From Chamaecrista fasciculata (lineage: Eukaryota; Streptophyta; Magnoliopsida; Fabales; Fabaceae): a stretch of 64,000 nt of DNA. The notes beneath the pieces are model-generated. The model did not search any database and was not told where the DNA came from. It saw only the letters and a list, made by a program, of their open reading frames with translations. Positions 24,631 to 35,031 of this stretch are shown piece by piece (within the stretch, counting starts at the first letter, position 1; the number at the start of each line of letters is the position of its first letter). The stretch is taken from assembly GCA_003254925.1 (NCBI GenBank), contig QANZ01026808.1:1-64000 (forward strand), read 5' to 3'. Both the position numbers and the translations under genes were made by a program.

Positions 24631-25036
24631 TAAAACTGATTTTGAATCCCTCTTAAAGTTCATTGAGAGGAAGGGTACTTGTGCTTGCTAGAAGTGTGAA
24701 GCTACCATTGAATGATTCAGTTTTTTAAGCTCTTGATTCCCTCCTACCTTGTGAAGTGGGCCAAGAGACCTTCTAATATGGCGGCTGATTGAGTTGCCAA
24801 TGTTGCTCTAAAGGGGATGTGTCATTTTGATTGGGCCTCAGGGTCCCCATCCTCTTTTCTTTCCATCCTTTCTGCTGATGCGACATTGACTAAGAGGGGT
24901 ATTGGTTGGTGCTTTTTGGTTGTTTGCCTTGCTTGTTTGGTCTTTCTTTGCTGTTTTTGTTTGGTTTCAGCACTGGATTTTATTTTGTTTGGTGGTTTGT
25001 TTTATGAATGAAGGTATTATTAAGGCCAAAAAAAAA
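24631..25036 (+). mobile_element. 5'-truncated LINE 3' end
   Basis: The translation carries the end of a LINE RNase H-like domain (WAKRPSNMAAD followed, after an in-frame stop, by VANVALKG), then a short hydrophobic tail and a poly(A) run at about 25027-25036. The sequence after the poly(A), attaatgttggtcact, resembles attaatgtttgtcact just before 24631, a plausible target duplication with one mismatch. It is an inactive fragment of about 400 bases. Confidence 0.65.
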
Positions 25037-25137
25037 ATTAATGTTGGTCACTCTTATATTTAAACTAAAGTGATGATATAATAATATTAATTAATTGAAG
25101 ATGTAATACTATTAATTGATAACATAATATATCAATT

Positions 25138-25979
25138 AGGATAAATTACACTTTGGTACCCTGAGGTATTGACTGGTTCCAATTTGGTACCTTATTCTTT
25201 CAAAAGTGACATTTTAGTACCATGTTCTATTCGTTATTATCACTTTGGTACCTCAAATTTTGTTGGTTACCTTTTGACAGAAAAAAACTTATGTAGATCA
25301 CGTGCATGGTTAAAAACACAAAATCGACCCTCCTAAATTCAAATTTCACTATTCAACCTAAAAAAAAAAAGAAATCCTCTTCCTTCAAATAGATGTTGAA
25401 TCGTGTTTTTTGGAGGCTGAATCGTGAAATCTAGTGGCGGAGCTAGGGGCCAATGGGGGCCACGGCCCCCGCCCAAAATTCTTATGAATATTTTATTTAT
25501 TAAAGTTTAAATTAAATTTTAATCAATTTAAATTCTATTATCTCTCCAATCTCATTATCTCCTTACATAATTTTATATGTTATATAATTTTTTTCTCAAC
25601 TTATACATTTTATCTTATGATATTGATAATATATGAAGAAAAATAGGCCAATATTTTTCTCGTTTCAAACCCAAAGTTCTTTAAAAAATTATTAGGGACC
25701 AAAATAAAATTTTGAGTAAACATTCGAGACCAAGATAAGATTTTGGCCAAAAAAAATTTCGGCCCCCCCTAACCAAAAATCCCAGCTCCGCCCCTGGTGA
25801 AATCTGAGTTTAGGATGATGAATTTTGTGTTTTTGACCATGCACATGATCTACACATGTTTTTTCCATTAAGAGGTAACGAAAAAAAAAATTTTGGGTAC
25901 TAAAATGTTAATCGCGAATAGAACAGGGTACCAAACTAGAATGGTTCATACCTTAGGGTACCAAAGCTTAATTTATCCT
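25138..25979. mobile_element. foldback element, family C, hosting a hAT-type element
   Basis: Terminal arms aggataaattacactttgg and its near complement at 25960-25979 face each other, with further paired 'ggtaccttattc' type segments. Flanks atcaatt and attaatt are similar but not a secure target duplication. A hAT-type element sits in its centre (25432-25796). A partial relative is at about 40660-40750. Confidence 0.6.
25432..25796. mobile_element. hAT-type non-autonomous element
   Basis: Ends are tagtggcggagct and agctccgcccctg (inverted, one or two mismatches), flanked by a perfect 8-bp direct repeat gtgaaatc (25424-25431 and 25797-25804). The 8-bp duplication and the TAGKGGCGGAGC-type end fit the hAT superfamily. 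It is inserted in the loop of the family C element. Confidence 0.8.
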
Positions 25980-26800
25980 ATTAATTATAACATAAGCATG
26001 TTTTTTTATTACTAGAGTAGTTAGTCAGCATAAGTGATTTTCTATTTTTTAAAAATTTCACATATAATTTTTACATTTTTTACAAATTTATTTTGTTAAT
26101 GAAAAAATAAAATTTTACTTATGTGTCATTTAACATTTTATGTTGTTAAGCAACCATATATCATGTCTTGGGAGAAATTTAATATGTGAGAAATTTATAA
26201 CTTGGGAATATTTGCAAATGTTCACTAATTCCACTTGTTGGAATTTGGAGTTTTTCCCTAGATGATTATTAGGGAAGTTGGTGATTTTTTTTAATAAGTA
26301 GAAACAAACAATTTTTTGTACTGTAGAGATAAATTTTAAGATGATTATTTTTAAATTTAAGTGGATCCAAACAGACCCTAAATAGATTGGGATTATTTTT
26401 GACAGCCTTAGTTAAAAAAAATAAAACATAAAAAATATATAAATTTGAAAGACAAAACAAAAACAACTCAATTATTTTTTAAAAAAATATTAAACTCTTT
26501 GATATCTATTATTTATTTATTTCATCTAGTAAACTTTTAAAATGTTCGGAAGCTAGTCATTAATTATATAAGATTGAAGGGTTTTGTTATGAAAAGTTAT
26601 AATTTCAAAGATCTTTAACTTTTTTCTTTTTATTTCTCTCGTCGTCTCTCTATAATCAGTATTACATCTATTTCGGTTTTTTTATTTTTATAATACAAAA
26701 AAAAAGAGCCACATCACCAAAAAAATAATTCTTCATATGGGTGCCACGTGGCACCCGTTTTTTTTTTTTTAATTTTCTTTTTGAAAAAAACTGTAGAGTG

Positions 26801-26914
26801 ACACACGCTGAAGCGTGTGTTAGTGAAATCGCAGTCTTGACTGCGATTTCAGAAATCCCAGTGGACCCGTGACCGTGTAGTCACTTCAAAGGAGGCATTT
26901 GCCTCCTCTATAAA
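26801..26914. promoter_or_regulatory. four consecutive hairpins and a TATA-like motif inside the MULE left end
   Basis: Perfect stems follow each other: acacacgc-tgaa-gcgtgtgt (26801-26820), gaaatcgcagt-cttg-actgcgatttc (26825-26850), gtgac-cgtgta-gtcac (26869-26884) and ggaggca-tt-tgcctcc (26891-26906). Directly after is ctctataaaaac, a TATA-box-like sequence, then a G run entering the assembly gap. The gaaatcgcag stem recurs at the right end. A role in transposase binding or in transcription is inference. Confidence 0.6.
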
Positions 26915-26931
26915 AACGGGGGGGGGGGGGG

Positions 26932-27145
26932 NNNNNNNNNNNNNNNNNNNNNNNNNNNNNNNNNNNNNNNNNNNNNNNNNNNNNNNNNNNNNNNNNNNNN
27001 NNNNNNNNNNNNNNNNNNNNNNNNNNNNNNNNNNNNNNNNNNNNNNNNNNNNNNNNNNNNNNNNNNNNNNNNNNNNNNNNNNNNNNNNNNNNNNNNNNNN
27101 NNNNNNNNNNNNNNNNNNNNNNNNNNNNNNNNNNNNNNNNNNNNN
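26932..27145. other. assembly gap
   Basis: A run of 214 N, entered from a G homopolymer and left into a tandem repeat; both are typical causes of assembly breaks. True length unknown. Confidence 0.99.
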
Positions 27146-27387
27146 TTTTGTTAGATGAAATATTAGATAATCTTGAAATAATATTACGAGAGATAAAATT
27201 GTTAGATTTAGTATTAGAAAATATTGTTAGAGATTAACTTGTTAGATAATGTTATTAAATAAATTATTTTGTTAGATGAAATATTAGATAATCTTGAAAT
27301 AATATTACGAGAGATAAAATTGTTAGATTTAGTATTAGAAAAAATTGTTAGAGATTAACTTGTTAGATAATGTTATTAAATAAATTA
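27146..27387. repeat. tandem repeat, about 121-base unit, two copies
   Basis: Two nearly identical units begin ttttgttagatgaaat at 27146 and 27267. The array abuts the gap, so further copies may be missing from the assembly. Confidence 0.9.
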
Positions 27388-27519
27388 TTTGTTTGAGATT
27401 ACTTTTTTGATGTTCTAGAAAAATAACGTGGTTTGATTTGGATTGATATATTAGTTGAAATAAAATTGTTAGATTTTAAAAAATATTGTATAAAATAAGC
27501 ATATAACACCCACTTTCAA

Positions 27520-27732
27520 CCTCTTTGCGACGTCTCATCATGGCCGTCGTACATGGGTCCAACCGTCTGGCCGAACCCCAAGAAACGGAGGAGCAAATAT
27601 GATCGACCCACAGAGGCCCGCATTCACAACGAGATGGACGCCAGGAAACCAGTTGGGACTATTAGATGTAGCAGATGTAGGGGCGTTGGACACAATAAGA
27701 AAAGGTGTCCACAACGAAATAGAAATTTGTAA
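27520..27732 (+). pseudogene. C-terminal exon of a MuDR-type transposase (CCHC zinc knuckle)
   Basis: An open frame ending at TAA 27730-27732 reads WPSYMGPTVWPNPKKRR, then a basic stretch, then CSRCRGVGHNKKRCP. This is a CX2CX4HX4C zinc knuckle, as found at the C-terminus of MULE transposases after the SWIM domain. No DDE catalytic domain or SWIM motif is seen upstream, where a tandem repeat and the gap lie. The transposase is therefore only a remnant in this copy. Confidence 0.75.
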
Positions 27733-27904
27733 ATTTATGTATTTGTAAACTGATGTATTTGTACACTTGTTTGTAAACTTTGATTTTTAATGTAAGTGAT
27801 TTTTATGGATGATTATGGATGATTTTTATGGATAATGTAAGTGATTTTTATGGATGATTATGGATGATTTTTAATTTCAATATATATATTCGTTTGTAGT
27901 AAAG

Positions 27905-30257
27905 ATGGCCAACAGACTTGATCGTAATCAGAGACAACAAAGGCGCATCGTCAGTCCGCTGCCACACGACCGAAGCGTGCTCTATTTAATGGACTGACAT
28001 ATCGCGATGTACATTTGGAATGACAATGTACGGTTAATTATTTGGTTATTTGTTTACTAGTTTTTTTTCATACGCTTAATTAATTACTTCTATATATCTT
28101 TTAATACCCTTATGTTATCATATTGCAGGAGTCGGCCCGTACTCTCACGCTACACCGATGCACACGTACTCAGGAGTTTCACGGTGAGCCGCATCCGCGT
28201 ATCGTACCATATTTGATGAGTGCTGGGTTTTATGGGATCTCCCGCATTGTGGCCACCACTTTTAAATTTGAGGCCGGCTTGATTTCTGCTCTAGTCGAGC
28301 GATGGCGGCCGGAGACCCACACGTTTCATATGCTGCAGGTTGAGTGCACGATCACTCGCCATACAGCTGGGACTACCGTGTGATGGGGACCCAGTTATTG
28401 GCCATACAGATGGAGATTGGAGACATTTGATCGGCCGACTTTTGGGTCACACACCCCACGAAAACATGTTTAAAGGACAGCGGTTGAAAATGGGCTGGTT
28501 ATTTGACAATTTTAATGCACGACGATTTCTAGAAAATCCCACAGAGGAGCAGGTGCAGCAGTTTGCACGAGCGTATATACTACGCATGATCGGTAGCTGG
28601 TTGATACCTGACCAGTCAGGTAATTTAGTGCACTGCATGTACCTGCGTTTCTTGGAGAACCTCGAGTTGTGCGGGGGATACAGTTGGGGTTTCGGCTGTA
28701 TTATCAAACTTGTATAGTGACATGTGTGATGCCACGAAACCCGAGGCCAAGGGGATGGCCGGTTGCATCCTTCTTATACAATTATGGGCTCGGGATCGAT
28801 TCCCGTCATTAGCCCCACATCTCAGAAACGAACCACCCGCCCAAGATCTGTATGTGGAGTGGGGCTTTCCACCACCGCCTTTGGGACACCGGTATGTGTG
28901 TTTCCGTGTATATTCATGTTATCCCTTCCATTGACATTATAATTTTTACTATATTATACTGATGGTTTTCATTTATGAGTAGGTGGGCTGCAATTCTTAA
29001 CCATTTCTTGCCACGGGATGAATATATACTGTGGTACCGCCAGTGGATTGATCATCATCAAGGGCGTGAAGTATGCATGACAATTATTACTATATTGTAT
29101 AATTTTAATTTTTATTTCATTATGGTTAACAATGCCTTTTTCCAGTTCGTGTGGCAGCCATATGACAATGATGCCGTCGTGGCAGCCCGCATCCCTGACT
29201 ACTATCTGCAGAACTCTTCTATGTGGCGGTCCTCATGTCCGCTGTTTTGTATGCATATAGTCGAGTGGCACCACCCTGATCGAGTGCTGCGACAGTTTCA
29301 GATGGACCAGCACCTTCCTGGTCCTAGAGTGAACTTAGACAACTTGGGTTATCACGGAAGAGATCTTAGAGGACAAACCCAAGTTGACTGGGAAAATAGG
29401 CATTATCCATTTCTCATGTCTTGGGCCCAGCAGAATAATACCGTCTTCAGTATAAATGCGTCGTCTAGGCCATTGGTTAGGCTTGATCAGTACCTCAAGT
29501 GGTACAGAAGGCACACATGGCGATGGTTGGACCCCATGGGTGGAGCCATCATGTATGCGGTGCGTAAATCATATTTAATTTCCCGTGATCGTGTATTTAA
29601 TATTTTTGTCATATAATCACTTATGTTTACGACTTCATGCAGGTTGACGGTTTGGACAGGCTGGAAGAACATGCTAACAATCCAGAGACCACTGTTTCAG
29701 AATTAGCCGACCAAGTCAGGAGCATTTCTATTAATTTTAGGGGGGCATTAGGTGAGGGGCTGGAGGCACATGAGAACATGCTGACACGCAGTCGTCAGGC
29801 ACCCGCTAGGCCAGACGTTAATTTGCCAGAAATTCCTTCGACACAGTCACCACCAAGAAACAAGAGGTGGCAGGAAGGGCATTATTCGGCTAGACAACCA
29901 CAACAGGTAATTTATGATCAGTCGTCGCCGCCATCGCCGCCATCGCACCCCCCGGCACATGAGGAGCCACAGACACAAACATACCATGTGTCGTCCCCTG
30001 CTTACCAGGAGCCGCCTTATCAGCGGTCGTATAGGCATGCATCCCCCCTTTTTAGTGGTTTGACGGCATACTTAAGTGGTGGTGGGACTTCGTCCTCATT
30101 CTACGACGGTGGTACTTCGGCCACGTTAGACGTCCCGGAGTCGTCTTCCCGCCGTTCACAGAATTTTGGTTACCCGGACTTGTCACTTGGGATATCTCTT
30201 CCGCAGCAGAATTTTGGTTACCCGGACTTGCCACTTGGTGTATCTCTTCCTCAGTAG
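27905..30257 (+). pseudogene. plant mobile domain (PMD/MAIN-like) gene in the MULE, decayed
   Basis: A gene of the aminotransferase-like plant mobile domain family (relatives of MAIN, MAIL1 and the PP7-long phosphatases). Exons: 27905-28027, 28129 to about 28892, 28983-29070, 29146-29561, 29641-30257, with good GT-AG sites. Signature stretches are ERWRPETHTFHM, LGLPCDGDPVIG, LWARDRFP and HRWAAILNHFLPRDE. The C-terminal exon is proline-rich and ends in two NFGYPDL repeats. Decay: an in-frame TGA in exon 1 (after LYLMD), about 10 bases lost before the LGLPCDG segment, a frame change at the GGYSWG segment, and TAG-TAA after SLPQ, beyond which the same frame stays open to 30617. Some boundaries are approximate. 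Cellular PMD proteins act in the nucleus in silencing and development; what transposon copies do is unknown. Confidence 0.85.
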
Positions 30258-30617
30258 TAAGAGAATTTTGGTTCATTCGGCGGTTTTTCTAGTTCGGCAT
30301 ACTACAGTGGTGGTTCTTCGGCACGTCCGGCCTCGTTAGACATCGTAGAGTCGTCTTCCCGCCTTCCGCAGCTACCTTTCTTGGACTTGTTGACGGATCC
30401 TGACTATATAGTGCAACACGACATGCCTCCTGTATATCTTTCACGGCATGACATGCCTCCTCATGATTCACAAACATTTTCACAGGCTGACATGCATCCA
30501 CCACATTCACAAACATTTTCACAGGCTAACATGCATCCACCACAAACATTTTTCTCACCGCCCTATCTACGTGATCGAGGCACGCTCAACCCTCCCAATA
30601 GATTTACCCCAGGATGA
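30258..30617 (+). pseudogene. former C-terminal part of the PMD protein
   Basis: After the tandem stop codons the frame of the last PMD exon stays open to TGA at 30615-30617 and continues the same style: NFG.FGGFSSSAYYSGG, then a repeated motif HDMPP and QTFSQADMHPP/QTFSQANMHPP. The composition and frame indicate that the ancestral protein extended through here. Confidence 0.6.
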
Positions 30618-30787
30618 GGCGGATGACTTGTATCATTTTTTGTTACTTGATATAATTAATTTTTCAGTTGTATAATTAAATTACTTTTTTGAAAATTAAA
30701 TTATTTACACAACCCTAAACATACTAAACCCTAATCTTAATACCAAAACCTTAAACATACTAACCCAAAAAAAAAACCCATCAATTC

Positions 30788-30844
30788 AAATCGCAGCATG
30801 TGTTGCGATTTCATAATGTCAAATCGCAGCACATGCTGCGATTT
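30788..30844. promoter_or_regulatory. paired hairpins inside the MULE right end
   Basis: Two hairpins with the same stem, aaatcgca...tgcgattt (30788-30811) and aaatcgcagc...gctgcgattt (30821-30844), sit about 30 bases inside the right terminal repeat. The aaatcgcag stem is shared with the hairpin at 26825-26850 near the left end. The shared motif suggests a functional subterminal site. Confidence 0.6.
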
Positions 30845-30969
30845 GAATGGACCAAAAATTGATCCACACCCAGATCCAACATGGCACCCATCTTAGGAAT
30901 TTTTTTTTTTTGGTGATGTGGCTCCTTTTTTATTTTTTTTGTATTATAAAAAAAAAAACCATCTATTTC

Positions 30970-31896
30970 TACAATAGAAAAAACTTAAAAAGAAAGATAG
31001 ACTCAAAACTAAAATTCTATCTCTTACAAGTGAAGTTACAAATTCTAAGTTCACTCTATAACGTATTTGTTCAAAAAAAAAACAAAAAACACTATAACTT
31101 ACAAAAAGCTAAGATTATAGACAACCAGCCACTATATATAATTGTTTAAGGTAGTAGAGTATATAATAATGAAGTAGCTATCTTCAAACAACCTTTGGAG
31201 TTATGTAGTTTTATGTCGTCATAGTTGGTGAAAAGATGTAAAAGATGAGTGCTTTAATTAACTTTCTGCTACAATTACTCAATCTGCATAATTAAGGGTT
31301 TTTTTTTTTTTTAATGGAAGTTCGATATTATATTGCAAAAGAGCTATGTAGCATGGATATTTCTTTTTTAAGGCGTGTTGTCGTGTCAGACAAGTGTCTA
31401 TGTCTAACACTCGTACAATACTCACACAACACATATTTATAAATTTCAAAATATAAAATTAATTTTTTGTGATTTTAACATGAAAAATAATAAAAAATAA
31501 TGATACACAAGACATATATTATCAATTGAGATTATAATTTAAATTTTTCATCAAAATTTATTAATTTTTAATTATTCATATAATTATTTATATATATATA
31601 TATTATCAATGACTTCACAGCAAAAAGAGTCTCAACTCTCAAGTCATTATATCGACATATATGCAATGACTTTACAGAACTTTAGCAACAAGAGAACCTA
31701 TCTTAGCCAAATTGCTTTGGTTGAAGTGTTTTGCATGACAACATTCTGTCCACATGTGCTATATATATATATATATATATTTTGTAATATTCACTATTTT
31801 TCTATTAAAATTTTGTTATAGACATCCTTTAATTTCTCACCCATGCCTCTATAAACCCCACTTCTTTTCTTTCTCACACCCAATTACTTCATCATG
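30970..31896. repeat. intergenic DNA with a dispersed repeat copy
   Basis: About 31370-31600 resembles about 45425-45640 (shared 'aattttttgtgattttaaca' type stretch, 'catgaaaaa.aatagaaaataatga' in part, and a gtgtc...gacac-rich start). A TA microsatellite lies at about 31755-31781. No gene is seen. Confidence 0.4.
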
Positions 31897-32429
31897 GGTG
31901 GAATAATGCTCATTTTGGTTTATTGTTTTTGTTTCAAAGTTTATTTTGGTCTAATATTTTTTAAAAAGTTTAAATTGGACTATTATTTATGTAACTTTAG
32001 TTCAAAATCATCATGTTGTATGTTGTTTCGTCTTTCTTTTTTTCCAGTATTTGATGGTACGACGCATGCATGACTTGACATCTCTCTCTCATACTTGTCC
32101 ATTTCCCTTTTATGTGTGACATTTTTGAATAACGTAGACTTTGTTTTGAGTATTGTAAATCTACAAATTTCATTTATATATAATCAAATATATATTGCTT
32201 GTTTTCTTGTTAATTTTGAAAAGAAAAAAGCCACGTTATTATAAAAAAATGTCAGGTAGAAGAGGGAAATGGACAAGTTAGAGAGAGAAATGTTAAGTGA
32301 GGTGTCACATAATCAAAAATAGAGAAAAGATACTGAACTTAATGGTAAGACTATTTTGAATCAAATTACAAAGACATTGGACCAATTTGAACTTTGGAAA
32401 AGATAATAAATCAAAATGAGCATTCCAAC
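31897..32429. mobile_element. MULE-type foldback element
   Basis: Ends ggtggaataatgctcatttt and aaaatgagcattccaac are inverted copies with few differences. Flanks cttcatcatg and tttcatcatg (31887-31896, 32430-32439) match at 9 of 10 positions. Arms are of the 'attttggtttattgtt' type. No coding. Confidence 0.65.
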
Positions 32430-32439
32430 TTTCATCATG

Positions 32440-35031
32440 CAATGACAATATCCTTGGAAATGATTGAAATAGATGCAAGTGAAGAGTACTCAATGAAAAA
32501 CCTAAGGTTTTGGATTAAAATCATCAAATTATTGAAGTCAATCAAGAGCCACAACTTGTACATATATTCCTTGCTATTTGCTACCTATATATAGAAATGG
32601 ATAGCTCCAATTTTGTCACAGGCTTTTCCAAGTGTGAACAAAGAAGTGGTATTATTAGAGCACATGGTTTGGCAGTATGGTTATAAAAAGGTACCTCAAA
32701 TCTCAGTTCTTTATAATGATAACATTTTTTATTTATAAGTAAAAAAAAAAAAACAAAGTGCTCCTTTTTTTTTTTTACACTTTTGGTCATGTATATAATT
32801 GTCAATATCTTTTTATTGCAGATTTAGTCTCATATTTTTACAAAAATTTTACAATTAGTCTCACAATATGGAACTTTTTACAAAGGCATGATACCAATTT
32901 TATAATCTGACAAAAAGAAAATGGGACAAAAAATATAATAAAAAGTCATATTGAGAACTAAGCAATAAAAAATGTACTTTTGAAAAAAAAAGAAACTGTT
33001 ATTACTTATTAGTGCCCATAATTTAATTAGATGTCACTGGAAATTAATATGTGAAATTTACTTACAAAGTTTTATTCAATGTCATGATAAACAATAAGAA
33101 TACATCATAAATATTGTTGAATTAGAGGTCGAATCGTGCTCATAAATCGTTCCTATAAGGAACACTGATCATATAAGGATGATATCCTAAGGATGAAAAA
33201 TATCATTAAAAGTGTTGCCAACAAGAAATTTACTATTATACATACTATTTATCAGCAAGGAAATTAATTTCACAATCAAAGAAACCACCGACTTCATCGA
33301 TGTAAGCGTCGAGAGCGAGATCTGAAAATCCGGAGAAGCTGAAAACTGAACACAAAAAAAGGAAAAGGAAAAAAAAAAAAGAAACACTACCAATCAAAAG
33401 AGACATATCAGATCTAGAAAACAATCCCCAAATAAGGGGACTAAACTCATGTCTCTTTTTTAGTTTTATATTAGTGTAAAATGATATATTTATATTTCAC
33501 TTTACTGCATTGACTGGTAAAAGATTCTCAAAATATCAGCCTCTCAGAGTGCCTTCAATTCTATTTTCTTTCCCACCAGTGATTCAAACGCTACATATAT
33601 AGTACATACACCAACCCACGAGCTTTTATTCAATTCTCCCCTTTATACACTTTTTTTCTTAAAAAAGAAAGTATTATTTTGGTCAACAAATTTTATATCA
33701 ATTGTCAATTTTATCTTCAATAATAATTCGTATTTTGATCAGTTTTATCTTTTATTCTTTAGAAATGAGATGAAGTTGCAGAAAAAAAAAAAAAAAGAGG
33801 TGAAGAAGAAGACCCTTTGCTTTTTTTAATTTTTGTTTGGTGAAATCTATTAAAACTCTCACTTGTTTGTTTTTTCTTTTTGTTTTGATCCTGTTATATA
33901 AAAATGACCTTAATGTAAAAAAATAAAATTTTTGGGAGATTAAAGTTAGTTTTTCTTTCTTTTTTTTTAATAGAAAAGTGAATGGAAAAAAGTGAGAGAC
34001 TAACGGTAGGACTTTTTGGAAACTTGAGGAACCAAAACAGAACAATAAAAATTTGAGGGACCAAAACAGAATTTTAAACAAACTTAAGAGATCAAAATAA
34101 AACTTTAACCTATTAGAATTTCAGGTTTATCTTTAGTTACTTGATCATTAGAGAAGCTTTTCCTCATTCAGTGAGTTTTCGTCCAAAATTTTTCATACTA
34201 ATCTCAGAATCAAATATGTCAATAAAGGTAAAACTTATAAAAACTCGTTATGATAAAAGTGTCTCTCATCAAACTCAGACTTAATCTTCGATATAAAATT
34301 TTAAATAGTAAATTTTATAATTTGGTCCTGAAAAATCATCGAACTAACAATTCAATCCCTAAAAAGTTAATATACACAATTTAATTCTTGAAAAAAAATC
34401 AAACATTATACACATTTATATGTTAAAGAATCAAACGATATATTCCTCAATCAATAAAAAGCACCAAGCAATTAACAAATATACTCTTTGATTTTTTTAG
34501 AAAATAAACTATGTTTTTATCCTTCAAGAGAAAATTTACTATTTGATTATTGAATTTACACCGAACTAATTAATCATTCCTTGAATAATCGAAATACACG
34601 ATTTAACCCCTAAAATATTTCAATTGTCAACTATTTAATCGTTAGTGACGATTTGGTCCCTAAAGTTAAACTGACTTCTTAGTTCCTAATTTTGTTCTGA
34701 ATTTTTTTAATCCTTGAATTTGACCCAAGGGCTTAATTACTTACAATTATAATAATTCAGGGACTGAGTCATGTAATTTAATTATTAAAAGACTGATTAG
34801 TTAACTCGGTGTAAACTCAAGGATCAAATAATAAATTTTCTCATCTTTAAAAGACTAAATTATCAATTCAATAATTTTTCAGAAACCAAATTCAATGGTT
34901 AGTTTACATTTTAAAATATATATTCTCAAAACACATTTCCTGCACACCATTCTTTTAAGTCTCTTTTTCTCTCAAACACTCACTCCCTCAAATTCCTTCA
35001 ATTCAGCATTTCTTTGCACAACAATAACAAC
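32440..35031. repeat. intergenic, eroded foldback repeats, ZIP 5' flank
   Basis: Opposing 'ggaccaaaac' / 'gttttgatcc' and 'caatccctaaaaagtt' arms occur at about 33670-34110 and 34310-34890, without secure ends. No ORF here resembles a protein. The last hundred bases before 35032 are CT-rich, as in many plant 5' UTRs. Confidence 0.4.

Larger units (their letters stand above)
26675..30960 (+). mobile_element. Mutator-like element carrying a PMD gene
   Basis: Terminal inverted repeats of about 85 bases begin ggttttttt, contain ataatacaaaaaaaa, gagccacatcacc and gatgggtgcca/catatgggtgcca, and mirror at both ends. A perfect 9-bp target duplication atctatttc flanks it (26666-26674 and 30961-30969), diagnostic of the Mutator superfamily. 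Inside are hairpins near both ends, a TATA-like motif, a 214-base gap, a tandem repeat, the last exon of a MuDR-type transposase and a multi-exon plant-mobile-domain gene. The transposase core is absent, so this copy is probably not autonomous unless the sized gap hides more. MULE-borne PMD genes are known in plants; this copy is broken in the PMD gene. Confidence 0.9.

Noticed and set aside
24817-25011. 64-residue hydrophobic ORF as a small membrane protein gene
   Set aside because: It is the tail of a LINE RNase H region followed by poly(A).
31755-31781. TA run as a possible origin or regulatory element
   Set aside because: Simple microsatellite, one of several in the window.
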